Positions 27,887-36,172 of a stretch of DNA of 61,006 bases are shown piece after piece. Position 1 is the stretch's first letter. Each line of letters begins with the position of its first letter. The stretch covers positions 1-61,006 of the forward strand of contig CAMYIZ010000062.1 of assembly GCA_947258585.1 (NCBI GenBank), in the 5' to 3' direction. Source of the stretch: an uncultured Haliea sp. Its GTDB lineage: Bacteria > Pseudomonadota > Gammaproteobacteria > Pseudomonadales > Halieaceae. The position numbers and the translations under genes are program-made. A model generated the notes under the pieces. That model was given only the letters and a program-made list of their open reading frames with translations, did not search any database and had not been told where the DNA came from.

Positions 27887-30307
27887 ATGAGTGACGGCCA
27901 GCAGTCCGAGGACAATACTTCTACAAGCCGTGCGGGATCCCGGCACTCGCCAGCAGTTGCCAGTGATATTCTCCCCGAGACCCTGTACCTGGTGCCGATT
28001 CCCCAGCGCCCGTTTTTTCCCGGCCAGGTGCAGCCGGTGGCGATCAACCCCCAGGAGTGGGCATCCACCCTGAACGCGGTGGCGGCCGACGGCCACGGCC
28101 TGATCGGTCTCAGCTACGTTGACCAGCATGTCGCGGGGAGCGCCGATCCGCGCCAGTTTCCTGAAATCGGCTGCGTGGTGCGCCTGCACCGGCCCCCGGG
28201 CGTCGACACCCCCGGCCATTTCCTGGCCCAGGGCGTGAAGCGCTTCCGCATAGTGCGCTGGCTGACGGACACCGTGCCCTACCGGGTGCAGGTGGAGTAT
28301 CCGCGCAGCCAGGGCGATCGCGACAGCGACGAGATCAAGGCCTACAGCATGGCCCTGATCAAGGAGATCAAGGAGCTGCTGCCCCTGAATCCGCTCTACA
28401 GTGAAGAGCTCAAGCAGTATCTGGCCAACTTCAATCCCAACCAGCCCAGTCTGCTGGCGGATTTTTCCGCGGCCCTGACCACGGCCAAGGGTGACCAGCT
28501 GCAGGAAATCCTCGACACCCTGCCCCTGCTCGCGCGCATGGAGAAGGTGCTGGTGTTGTTGCGCCGGGAGCGGGAAGTGGCGGAACTGCAGGGACAGATC
28601 ACCAGTCAGGTCAATGAAAAGGTCTCCGAACAGCAGCGGCAGTTTTTCCTGCGCGAGCAGATGAAGGTGATCCAGAAGGAGCTGGGAATTTCCAAGGACG
28701 ACCGCAGTACCGATATCGAGCTGTTCGAGGAGCGGATGGCAGCCCTGCGGCCCCCGGAGGCGGTGCAGAAGCGTATCGACGACGAACTGCACAAGCTGTC
28801 GGTGCTGGAGACCGGTTCGCCGGAGTACGGTGTGACCCGCAACTACCTGGACTGGGCGACCCAGGTGCCCTGGGGCGTGACCTCCGCGGACAAGCTGGAG
28901 CTGAAGCATGCGCGCGAGGTTTTGAACGCACACCACGACGGTCTCGACGACGTCAAGCAGCGGATCCTGGAATTCCTCGCGGTGGGGGCTTTCAAGGGTG
29001 AGATCGCCGGTTCCATCCTGCTGCTGGTGGGACCGCCGGGGGTCGGCAAGACCAGCATCGGTCGCTCCGTGGCGGACGCCCTGGGACGTGAGTTCTACCG
29101 TTTCAGCCTCGGTGGCATGCGCGATGAGGCCGAAATCAAGGGCCATCGCCGCACCTATATCGGTGCCATGCCGGGCAAGTTCGTCCACGCCCTGAAAGAG
29201 GTCAAGGTGGCCAATCCCGTGATCATGCTGGATGAGATCGACAAGATCGGCGCCTCTTTCCAGGGCGATCCGGCCTCGGCGCTGCTGGAGGTGCTGGATC
29301 CGGAGCAGAACAGCGATTTCCTCGACCACTACCTGGATATGCGGGTGGATCTGTCGCGGGTGCTGTTCATCTGTACCGCCAACCAGCTGGATACGATTCC
29401 CGGTCCGCTGCTGGACCGGATGGAAGTCCTGCGCCTCGCGGGCTATATCGCCGAGGAGAAGCTCGCTATCGCCAAAAACCATCTCTGGCCCCGGCTGCTG
29501 GAGCGCCACGGGGTCCAGGACGAGCAGCTGAAGATCAACGACGCCGCATTGAAATATGTCATTGAGAGCTACTGTCGGGAGGCCGGGGTCAGGAATCTGG
29601 AAAAACAGCTGGCCCGCATCATCCGCAAGTCCATTGTCGACCTGGTCGAGGGCGGGCAGACGCGCATCCGGGTCGGCAAGAAGGATATCGAGACCCTGCT
29701 GGGCCAGCCCGTATTCCAGGCCGAGAAACTGCTGCGTGGCCCGGGTGTCGCCACCGGCCTCGCCTGGACCGCCATGGGCGGCGCCACCCTCGCGATCGAG
29801 TCCTCCCAGGTGCACACGCTCAACCGGGGCTTCAAGCTCACCGGCCGGCTCGGCGACACCATGAAGGAATCCGCCGAGATTGCCTACAGCTATGTTGTCG
29901 CCCACCTGAAAGACTACGGTTGCGACCTCGACTTTTTCGACACCAGCATGGTGCACCTGCACGTCCCCGAGGGGGCCACTCCCAAGGACGGTCCCAGCGC
30001 GGGTATCACCATGGCCACTGCCCTGATTTCCCTGGCCCGCAAGGAGCGCATCAAGCGCCCCCTGGCCATGACCGGGGAGCTCACGCTCACCGGCCAGGTG
30101 CTGGCCGTCGGCGGTATCCGGGAAAAGGTGATCGCGGCCCGCCGCATCAAGATCCCGGAACTGATCCTGCCCGCCGCCAACCGCCGTGATTTCGAGGAGC
30201 TGCCGGACTATCTGCGGGAGGGGCTGGAGGTGCACTTTGCGCGCACCTACCGGGAGGTGTTCGAGTTCGTGTTCCAGGAGCACCGGCGGGAGAAAGCGCT
30301 GCACTGA
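27887..30307 (+). CDS. asrA: AsrA-type ATP-dependent Lon-like protease
   Basis: 806 aa. The LON substrate-binding domain (about residues 30-230) begins ETLYLVPIPQRPFFPGQVQPV, not the LPLLPLRDVVVFP start of housekeeping Lon. The AAA+ domain has Walker A GPPGVGKT (382-389) and Walker B VIMLDEIDKIG. The protease domain has the Ser-Lys dyad S704 (PKDGPSAG) and K747 (GGIREKV), 43 residues apart as in LonA. From memory the sequence follows Pseudomonas aeruginosa PA0779 (AsrA), linked to heat-shock and aminoglycoside stress response. It is therefore probably a second Lon; the canonical one is not in the window. Confidence 0.9.
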   Translation: MSDGQQSEDNTSTSRAGSRHSPAVASDILPETLYLVPIPQRPFFPGQVQPVAINPQEWASTLNAVAADGHGLIGLSYVDQHVAGSADPRQFPEIGCVVRLHRPPGVDTPGHFLAQGVKRFRIVRWLTDTVPYRVQVEYPRSQGDRDSDEIKAYSMALIKEIKELLPLNPLYSEELKQYLANFNPNQPSLLADFSAALTTAKGDQLQEILDTLPLLARMEKVLVLLRREREVAELQGQITSQVNEKVSEQQRQFFLREQMKVIQKELGISKDDRSTDIELFEERMAALRPPEAVQKRIDDELHKLSVLETGSPEYGVTRNYLDWATQVPWGVTSADKLELKHAREVLNAHHDGLDDVKQRILEFLAVGAFKGEIAGSILLLVGPPGVGKTSIGRSVADALGREFYRFSLGGMRDEAEIKGHRRTYIGAMPGKFVHALKEVKVANPVIMLDEIDKIGASFQGDPASALLEVLDPEQNSDFLDHYLDMRVDLSRVLFICTANQLDTIPGPLLDRMEVLRLAGYIAEEKLAIAKNHLWPRLLERHGVQDEQLKINDAALKYVIESYCREAGVRNLEKQLARIIRKSIVDLVEGGQTRIRVGKKDIETLLGQPVFQAEKLLRGPGVATGLAWTAMGGATLAIESSQVHTLNRGFKLTGRLGDTMKESAEIAYSYVVAHLKDYGCDLDFFDTSMVHLHVPEGATPKDGPSAGITMATALISLARKERIKRPLAMTGELTLTGQVLAVGGIREKVIAARRIKIPELILPAANRRDFEELPDYLREGLEVHFARTYREVFEFVFQEHRREKALH

Positions 30308-30332
30308 CGCCAAGCTATGGTGCCACTGGTTC

Positions 30333-30449
30333 CCGGCCGGAGGCATTGCTGCCCCTCCAGGGACTCGCCGTGAATACGTCCATGTAGGCTCGTATCGCGC
30401 ATCCATGCGCTCAACGGTCCCTGGAGGGGCCGCAACACCCCCGGCCTGG
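30333..30449. repeat. imperfect inverted repeat downstream of the lon-like gene
   Basis: GCCCCTCCAGGGAC (30351-30364) pairs perfectly with GTCCCTGGAGGGGC (30417-30430), and the outer flanks pair imperfectly to give arms of about 33 bases. The loop holds ATCCATG- and TCCATG-like words. It lies just beyond the lon stop in a 398-base gene-free stretch (30308-30705), convergent with cmoB. Probably a dispersed intergenic hairpin repeat; it may also end transcription. Confidence 0.8.
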
Positions 30450-30553
30450 CTTGGTCACGCTGCGAACTGACTCTTGGTGCAACGTTGGAACGCGATAGCT
30501 AACGGGCTTAGTGGCATTGAGCTTTTAGGGCATGGTGCACAGAGGTGCGGACG

Positions 30554-30649
30554 CGTGTTGGTCCTTCGACGGACCGTCGACGGCCATGGAAGGCCGTCGC
30601 CGAGCCCACATGGATGTGCTTGCAGCGTGTCCGTCGAAGGACCAACACG
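30554..30649. repeat. inverted repeat with 20-bp perfect arms downstream of cmoB
   Basis: CGTGTTGGTCCTTCGACGGA (30554-30573) is the exact reverse complement of 30630-30649. Inside lies a smaller inverted repeat, CGACGGCC / GGCCGTCG, and a CACATGGATGTG palindrome at about 30607-30618. It lies 57 bases past the cmoB stop. No transposase, tRNA or coding frame explains it. Confidence 0.85.
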
Positions 30650-30705
30650 TGGCCGTGCCGTCGCTCGATCAAAGCACTGACAAGAATTGGCGCGTTAACG
30701 AAGGC

Positions 30706-31683
30706 CTACCCAGGTACCCGGGCCGTGACTATCGCTCGCCGCGGCGCCGGGTAGCCTTCGATCGTGCGACTCGCATCCGTCGGGTCGAGGAAATCCGCCA
30801 GGGACTGGAACCGCATCCACTCGGTCGCGCGCTGTTCTTCCACCGTGGTCACCGACACATCCACCAGCGCCTCGTCCACGAAGCCCAGCTTGCGCAGCCA
30901 TCCCAGCAAAGTGGCACCGCTGGGCAGGAACCACACATTGCCCATGCGCGCATAGCGCCCTTCCGGTACCAGGGTGGCGCCCTCGGGGCCCTCGATGACC
31001 AGGGTTTCCAGCACCAGCTGGCCGCCGGGGCGCAGGCAGGACTTCAGGTCCTGCAGGTGGTCCAGGGGGGAGCGCCGGTGGTAGAGAATACCCATGGAAA
31101 ACACGCTGTCGAAGGCGGCGAGTTTCGGCGGCACATGCTGGATACCCAGGGGCAACACCCAGACACCGGGCTGCTGCAGGTATTTCTGCAGGGCCCAGTA
31201 CTGGAGCACGAACAGCGGGGTGGGGTCGATGCCGATCACTTCCGCGGCGCCGTCCCCGGCCATGCGCCAGCAGTGGTAGCCGCTGCCGCAACCGACGTCG
31301 AGCACGCGGCGGCCGGCAAGGGGGTCGATGTGCGCTTGCAGCCGCTGCCATTTCCAGTCGGAGCGCCACTCGGTGTCGATATGCACGCCGAACAGTTCGA
31401 ACGGGCCTTTGCGCCAGGGGTGCAAGCCCTGCAGTGTTTCTTCCAGCGCGGCCAGTGCGGCGGGGGCCAGCGGTGGGTCGCAGTCGGCACCAACCCGGGC
31501 GCGATTGAGGTGGATGCGGCTGGGGACAATAGCGGGCAGCGCATTCAGGGCATCCAGCCAGCGCGGCAGGTCGCCGTAGCGCTCCACCGCGAGGCCCCGG
31601 GCGATCTGCGCCGGCAGCAGCTCTGCCCAGGGCGCCAGCGCGCTGTCCTGCCAGCGCTGGATTAGGGGTTGATAGTCGATCAT
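30706..31683 (-). CDS. cmoB: tRNA U34 carboxymethyltransferase CmoB
   Basis: 325 aa (E. coli 323). CmoB transfers a carboxymethyl group from carboxy-SAM to 5-hydroxyuridine 34. The N-terminus MIDYQPLIQRWQDSALAPWAELLP, the block LHPWRKGPFELFGVHIDTEWRSDWKWQR and the SAM motif VLDVGCGSGYHCWRM fit the family throughout. The start is the ATG at 31683, overlapping the cmoA stop (ATGA); an extension 11 codons upstream is not needed. Confidence 0.96.
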   Translation of the reverse strand: MIDYQPLIQRWQDSALAPWAELLPAQIARGLAVERYGDLPRWLDALNALPAIVPSRIHLNRARVGADCDPPLAPAALAALEETLQGLHPWRKGPFELFGVHIDTEWRSDWKWQRLQAHIDPLAGRRVLDVGCGSGYHCWRMAGDGAAEVIGIDPTPLFVLQYWALQKYLQQPGVWVLPLGIQHVPPKLAAFDSVFSMGILYHRRSPLDHLQDLKSCLRPGGQLVLETLVIEGPEGATLVPEGRYARMGNVWFLPSGATLLGWLRKLGFVDEALVDVSVTTVEEQRATEWMRFQSLADFLDPTDASRTIEGYPAPRRAIVTARVPG

Positions 31684-32411
31684 TTCAGGGCGATGAGCGA
31701 GGCGAAGTTGAAGCACTGGAACCAGACATCGCAGCTGCCGAAGCCGGCGGCGCCGATGCGCTGCTTGTGCTCGCCGAGTGTATCCCGCAGCAGTACGTTC
31801 TCGATGGCGTTGCGCTTGCCGGCGATTTCCAGGTCGCTGTAGCCGTTGGCGCGTTTGAATTCGTGGTGCAGGTCGATATTGAGGGCGTCGAGGTGGGGGT
31901 CCTCGAAGGTGACCTTTTCCGACAGCACCATGATGCCACCGGGACGCAGGCCCTGGTAAATGCGCCTGATGATCGCGTCGCGTCGCTCGCGGGCAATGAA
32001 CTGCAGGGTGAAGTTGAGCACCACCACGGAGGCGTCCTCGATGGCCACGTCCTGCAGGTCGGCACAGACCAGTGTCACGGGGATGTCGTGGCTGTCGGTG
32101 GCGATGACCGTCTGGCAGCGTTCCAGCATGGCCGCGGAATTGTCGACACCGATGATCAGGCAGTCCCGGTGCTGCACCTGCTGGCGCATGGCCAGGGTGG
32201 ACGCTCCCAGGGAGCAGCCGAGATCGTAGAGCCGGCTGCCCGGTGTGGCGAAGCGCCCCGCCAGCAGGCCGGTCATGGCGACAATGGTGGTATAGCCCGG
32301 GACCGAGCGCTTGATCATGTCGGGGAATACGCGCGCTACCCGGTCATCGAACTGGAACGCCGCAGGTTCGCTGACTGTCTGGGTATAGAGGGTGTCGCGG
32401 GAGTCGGTCAC
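31680..32411 (-). CDS. cmoA: carboxy-SAM synthase CmoA
   Basis: 243 aa (E. coli 247). CmoA makes carboxy-S-adenosylmethionine from SAM and prephenate for CmoB. Family blocks are FDDRVARVFPDMIKRSVPGYTTIV, YDLGCSLGASTLAMRQ and VVLNFTLQFIARERRD. The start was placed at the GTG that gives TDSRDTLYTQ, matching the family; a start 24 codons upstream would add a tail with no counterpart. No clear ribosome site. Confidence 0.95.
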   Translation of the reverse strand: MTDSRDTLYTQTVSEPAAFQFDDRVARVFPDMIKRSVPGYTTIVAMTGLLAGRFATPGSRLYDLGCSLGASTLAMRQQVQHRDCLIIGVDNSAAMLERCQTVIATDSHDIPVTLVCADLQDVAIEDASVVVLNFTLQFIARERRDAIIRRIYQGLRPGGIMVLSEKVTFEDPHLDALNIDLHHEFKRANGYSDLEIAGKRNAIENVLLRDTLGEHKQRIGAAGFGSCDVWFQCFNFASLIALK

Positions 32412-32515
32412 GGTGGCGGTTTCAAGGGTGTCGGGGTTGGCTGGAAGTTTACCATGGATGTACTGGCGGCCCGAATAGCGCACAATACGGGCCGCGAAAT
32501 TCCCGGAGCAGAGAC

Positions 32516-33454
32516 ATGAAAGGCACCCACGAATATGCGGGCGACCCGCGCAACGAAAACATCCTGATCGACATCAACGGCGAGCTGTTCCCCCGCGCAG
32601 AGGCGCGGATCTCGGTCTTCGACTCCGGCTTCATCCTCGGGGACGGCGTCTGGGAAGGGCTGCGGGTGGAGAACAACACGGTGCTGTTCCTGGAGCGTCA
32701 CCTTGAGCGGCTGTTCGAGGGCATGAAGACCCTGGATTTCCAGCCGGATTTCAGCCGCGATGAACTCGCCGCGCGGCTGTATACCCTGCTGGCGGCCAAT
32801 GGCATGGATGACGGCGTGCACATCCGCCTGATGGTGTCCCGCGGCGTCAAGGCCACCCCCTACCAGGACCCGCGGATGACCATCACCCCGCCGACGGTGG
32901 TCATCATTCCCGAGTACAAGCAGGCGCTGCCGGAAGTGGTGGAGAAGGGCGTGCGGCTGTATACCGTGTATGTTCGCCGCGGTTATTCCGACGTTCAGGA
33001 CCCGACCCTGAACACCCACTCCAAGCTCAACTGCATCACCGCCTGTATCCAGGCCACCAAGGCCGGTGCCGACGAGGCGCTGATGCTGGACCCCCACGGC
33101 TTCGTCGCCACCTGCAATTCCACCCATTTCTTTATCGTCCGTCGCGGCGAGATCTGGACCTCCACCGGTGATTACTGCCTCGACGGCATCACCCGCGGCA
33201 AGGTGCTGGAAATGGGGCTCGAGCTGGGCCTCACCGTGCGCGAGAAGAACTTCACCCTCACCGATGTCTACAACGCCGAGGAGGCATTTGTGACCGGCAC
33301 CTTTGCCGGCCTGGTGCCGGTGACGGAGGTCGACGGTCGCAGGATTGGCGAGGCCGGCGGCGGGCGGGAGATGGTGCAGCGCCTGCAAGCCCAGTACCGG
33401 ACTACGGTGGCGCGCTACATCGACGGCCCCGGCAAGCAGCACCCGAGGGCCTAG
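32516..33454 (+). CDS. class IV (branched-chain/D-amino acid type) aminotransferase
   Basis: 312 aa, fold type IV PLP enzyme. Markers are ARISVFDSGFILGDGVWEGLR near the N-terminus, LNTHSKLNCI where K170 should hold PLP, and EEAFVTGTFAGLVPV near the C-terminus, the usual phosphate and substrate loop region. It is closer to D-amino-acid/branched-chain-like enzymes than to typical IlvE, so the substrate is open. GGAG lies 8 bases before the ATG. The sulfotransferase-like gene starts 3 bases after its stop, so they form an operon. Divergent from cmoA. Confidence 0.87.
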   Translation: MKGTHEYAGDPRNENILIDINGELFPRAEARISVFDSGFILGDGVWEGLRVENNTVLFLERHLERLFEGMKTLDFQPDFSRDELAARLYTLLAANGMDDGVHIRLMVSRGVKATPYQDPRMTITPPTVVIIPEYKQALPEVVEKGVRLYTVYVRRGYSDVQDPTLNTHSKLNCITACIQATKAGADEALMLDPHGFVATCNSTHFFIVRRGEIWTSTGDYCLDGITRGKVLEMGLELGLTVREKNFTLTDVYNAEEAFVTGTFAGLVPVTEVDGRRIGEAGGGREMVQRLQAQYRTTVARYIDGPGKQHPRA

Positions 33455-33457
33455 GTC

Positions 33458-34207
33458 ATGGCTGTCCTGCGTATCGCGATGTGGTCGGGCCCGCGCAACA
33501 TCAGTACCGCCCTGATGCGGGCTTTTGAAAACCGGCCTGACTGCGCGGTCGTCGATGAGCCCTTCTACGGCTACTACCTGCAGAGCACCGGCCTCGAGCA
33601 CCCCGCCGGCGCCGAGGTGATGGCCAGTATGAGTTGTGACTGGCGGGAGGTGGCGCGGCAGTTGTGTGAGGAACTGCCGGCCACGGCGGACACTGCAAGC
33701 TGCTCGCTGTTCTACCAGAAGCACATGACCCAGCACATCCTCCCCGCGATGGACATGGGCTGGACTGACGGCCTGCAGAATTGCTTCCTGATCCGCGAGC
33801 CGCGGCGGATTATCGCTTCCTACGCCAAAGTGCGGCCGCGTTTTGCGATTGAGGAGCTGGGTTTTCCGCAGCAGTGGGCGCTGTTTGAGCGGGTGGCGGA
33901 CCGGCTCGGCGCGGCGCCGCCGGTGATCGACTCCGCCCGGACCCTGCGCGACCCGGAGGGCGTGCTGCGCGCTCTCTGCGGGCGCATCGGCATTCCCTTC
34001 AGTGAGCACATGCTGCACTGGCCGGCGGGGCGGCGCGCCAGTGATGGTGTCTGGGCACCGCACTGGTACGCGGCGGTGGAGCGCACTACGGGTTTCGAGC
34101 CGGTGAGTGAAGTGCCGCTGGCGGAGATTCCCGTGCCGCCCGGCTGCGAGGCGATGTGCGCGGCGGCGGAGGGGTTCTACAGCCGGTTGCTGGAGCACGC
34201 CCTGTAG
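33458..34207 (+). CDS. sulfotransferase-like P-loop protein
   Basis: 249 aa. RIAMWSGPRNISTALMRAFENRPDCAVVDEPFYGYYL (about residues 5-41) is the sulfotransferase-type PAPS 5'-phosphosulfate loop and the RN(I/L)ST pattern of this branch. IREPRRIIASY (about 111-121) resembles the 3'-phosphate loop, RxPxxxxxS-like. It starts 3 bases after the class IV aminotransferase gene. In plants, as I recall, the two domains are fused in 'branched-chain aminotransferase-like' proteins, which supports a common pathway. The acceptor molecule is unknown. Confidence 0.78.
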   Translation: MAVLRIAMWSGPRNISTALMRAFENRPDCAVVDEPFYGYYLQSTGLEHPAGAEVMASMSCDWREVARQLCEELPATADTASCSLFYQKHMTQHILPAMDMGWTDGLQNCFLIREPRRIIASYAKVRPRFAIEELGFPQQWALFERVADRLGAAPPVIDSARTLRDPEGVLRALCGRIGIPFSEHMLHWPAGRRASDGVWAPHWYAAVERTTGFEPVSEVPLAEIPVPPGCEAMCAAAEGFYSRLLEHAL

Positions 34208-34391
34208 ATTATGGGTGGTGTGCCGCTGGCAGCGGCTTCAGGTCCCTCGCCGGCACCCGGGCCTGAATAACGGCTGGCGTTCCTGACCTGTGACCTCCCC
34301 GGCCGTCGTCCCGGGTGCCAACGTGGCGGAACAGGGCCGGGTGGTCTATAACAGTACTCCCTCCTCCTCCGATTCGTTCGCGAGGCACCTT

Positions 34392-36107
34392 ATGAAACCG
34401 ATCCATATTCTTGCCCTCATCGGCGTAGCCGCAATCGCCGGGCTTGTGTACTTCACCAATACTGGCACTAGCCGCCCGGCCGACATCGAAACTGCCGTTG
34501 CCGGAGCACCGTCATCGACCGCGCCCACCATCGCGCCGGTGGGGGCCTCCCTGCTGGATGGCCTGGGTGACCACCGGATGGCCGTCACCACCAGCCCTGA
34601 GGCACAACGCTGGTTTGACCAGGCCCTGATGCTGACGTACGGCTTCAATCACGATGCTGCGGAGCGTTCTTTCCTCCGCGCCCTGGAAGTGGATCCGGCC
34701 TGCGCCATGTGCTGGTGGGGGGCGGCCCTGGTGCTGGGGCCCCATGTCAATGCCGGCATGAATCCGGCACAGAACCCGGTGGCCTGGGAGCGGCTGCAGG
34801 CCGCGCGCAAGCTGGCCAGGGGAGCCAGCGAGCGCGAGCGGGCCTACATCGAAGCCCTGTCCGCGCGCTATGCGGAAAATGCCCCGGAAGATCGCCGGCC
34901 ACTGGATGAAGCCTACGCCGTGGCCATGCAGAGCCTGGTGGCGCAGTATCCGGATGATCTGGATGCAGCAACCCTGCATGCCGAGGCCTTGATGAACCTG
35001 CAGCCGTGGGATTTCTGGGATGCCGATGGCCAGCCCAAGGGCAACACCCTGGCAATCCTCGATCGGCTGGAGGCGACGTTGGCGCGCAACGACGCACACC
35101 CGGGAGCCCTGCACCTCTACATCCATTCGGTCGAGGCTTCGCCGGAGCCAGAACGTGGCGCCGCCGCAGCGGACCGGCTGCGCGCCCTTATTCCGGGTTC
35201 GGGTCATCTGGTTCACATGCCGGCGCACATCTACGCCCGGGTCGGGCGCTGGCATGATGCCGCCCTGGTAAACCAGGATGCCATTCTGGCTGACGACCTG
35301 TACCTGGCGACCTGCCGCCCCGTGCCCGGGGTCTACCCGCTGGGCTATGTGCCGCACAATCACCATTTCCTCTGGTTTGCTGCCACCATGGCCGGGGACC
35401 GCGCCACAGCCATCGCCGCGGCGGAGGCCACTGGACTGCGGACCAGTGACCCGGACCTGATGCGATTGCCGGGGATGGAAGCCCTGCAGCAGTTCTCCAT
35501 GACGCCGGTGTTTGCGCGCATACGATTTGGGCTCTGGGATGAGGTGGCGGCGCTGCCCAAGCCGGCTGAGGACCTCCCCTTCCAGGTGGCGATCTGGCAT
35601 TACGCCCAGGGGCTGGCAGCCGTGCGCCAGCAGCGACTGGCCGATGCTGAACAGCATCACCAGGCGCTGCTGCCCGCCATGGAGGACCCTGCGATCGAGG
35701 CTATGCTGATGTGGGGGCGCTATTCCCTGCAGCAGGGCGTGCGAGTCGCGGAGCGGGTGCTGGCGGGAGAGCTGGCTGCGGCCCGAGGCGAAGACGACGC
35801 CGCGGTAGCGGCCTTGCGGGAGGCGGTGGTGCTGGAGGACGCAATTCCCTACGATGAGCCACCGGGCTGGCACGCGCAAGTGCGGCAGACCCTCGGTGCG
35901 GTGTTGTTGGAACTGGGTCGCGCCCCGGAGGCGGAGGCGGTGTATCGGGAAGAATTGCGGCGCAATCCGGAAAATGGCTGGTCTCTATACGGTCTGACTG
36001 AGGCGCTATCGGCCCAGCAGCAGGTGGAGGCTGCGGCCGAGATGCACTCACGGTTCGAGCGAGCCTGGGCGCACGCCGACTTCCCATTGACGGCGTCACG
36101 CCTGTAG
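34392..36107 (+). CDS. membrane-anchored or secreted TPR protein with Cys/His motifs
   Basis: 571 aa. An N-terminal hydrophobic segment (residues 3-21) followed by a Thr/Ala/Pro linker indicates export or anchoring. The rest is helical TPR-like repeats, for example NHDAAERSFLRALEVDPACAM and GRAPEAEAVYREELRRNPEN. Conserved-looking motifs stand out: CAMCWWG (C104, C107), HLYIHSVEAS (H241, H245), HMPAHIYARVGRWH (H275, H279, H288) and PHNHHFLWF (H322, H324, H325). They resemble metal-binding arrangements but no known heme motif. Function unknown. The start is the ATG at the signal segment; a longer in-frame start would lack this logic. The 184 bases upstream hold only a possible TATAAC at about 34346. 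Confidence 0.75.
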   Translation: MKPIHILALIGVAAIAGLVYFTNTGTSRPADIETAVAGAPSSTAPTIAPVGASLLDGLGDHRMAVTTSPEAQRWFDQALMLTYGFNHDAAERSFLRALEVDPACAMCWWGAALVLGPHVNAGMNPAQNPVAWERLQAARKLARGASERERAYIEALSARYAENAPEDRRPLDEAYAVAMQSLVAQYPDDLDAATLHAEALMNLQPWDFWDADGQPKGNTLAILDRLEATLARNDAHPGALHLYIHSVEASPEPERGAAAADRLRALIPGSGHLVHMPAHIYARVGRWHDAALVNQDAILADDLYLATCRPVPGVYPLGYVPHNHHFLWFAATMAGDRATAIAAAEATGLRTSDPDLMRLPGMEALQQFSMTPVFARIRFGLWDEVAALPKPAEDLPFQVAIWHYAQGLAAVRQQRLADAEQHHQALLPAMEDPAIEAMLMWGRYSLQQGVRVAERVLAGELAAARGEDDAAVAALREAVVLEDAIPYDEPPGWHAQVRQTLGAVLLELGRAPEAEAVYREELRRNPENGWSLYGLTEALSAQQQVEAAAEMHSRFERAWAHADFPLTASRL

Positions 36108-36118
36108 CAAATGGCTGA

Positions 36119-36159
36119 CTGTGGGCGCGGCGCCAACAACCAGCCTGCCGCGCTCACAG
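36119..36159. terminator. stem-loop between convergent genes
   Basis: CTGTGGGCGCGGC (36119-36131) pairs with GCCGCGCTCACAG (36147-36159), 12 Watson-Crick pairs and one G-T, with a 15-base loop. It sits exactly between the convergent TPR and NUP genes. No U-rich tail, so intrinsic termination is only likely. Confidence 0.5.
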
Positions 36160-36172
36160 CGGTGTCGCAACG

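Noticed and set aside
27545-30406. A 953-codon minus-strand frame opposite the lon-like gene
   Set aside because: Antisense to an obvious AAA+ protease; translation shows only Gln/Val/Gly-rich sequence with no family signature.
30550-30652. Hairpin considered as a tRNA or small structured RNA gene
   Set aside because: No acceptor stem, no T-loop motif GGTTCGA and no anticodon arm; a repeat element explains it better.
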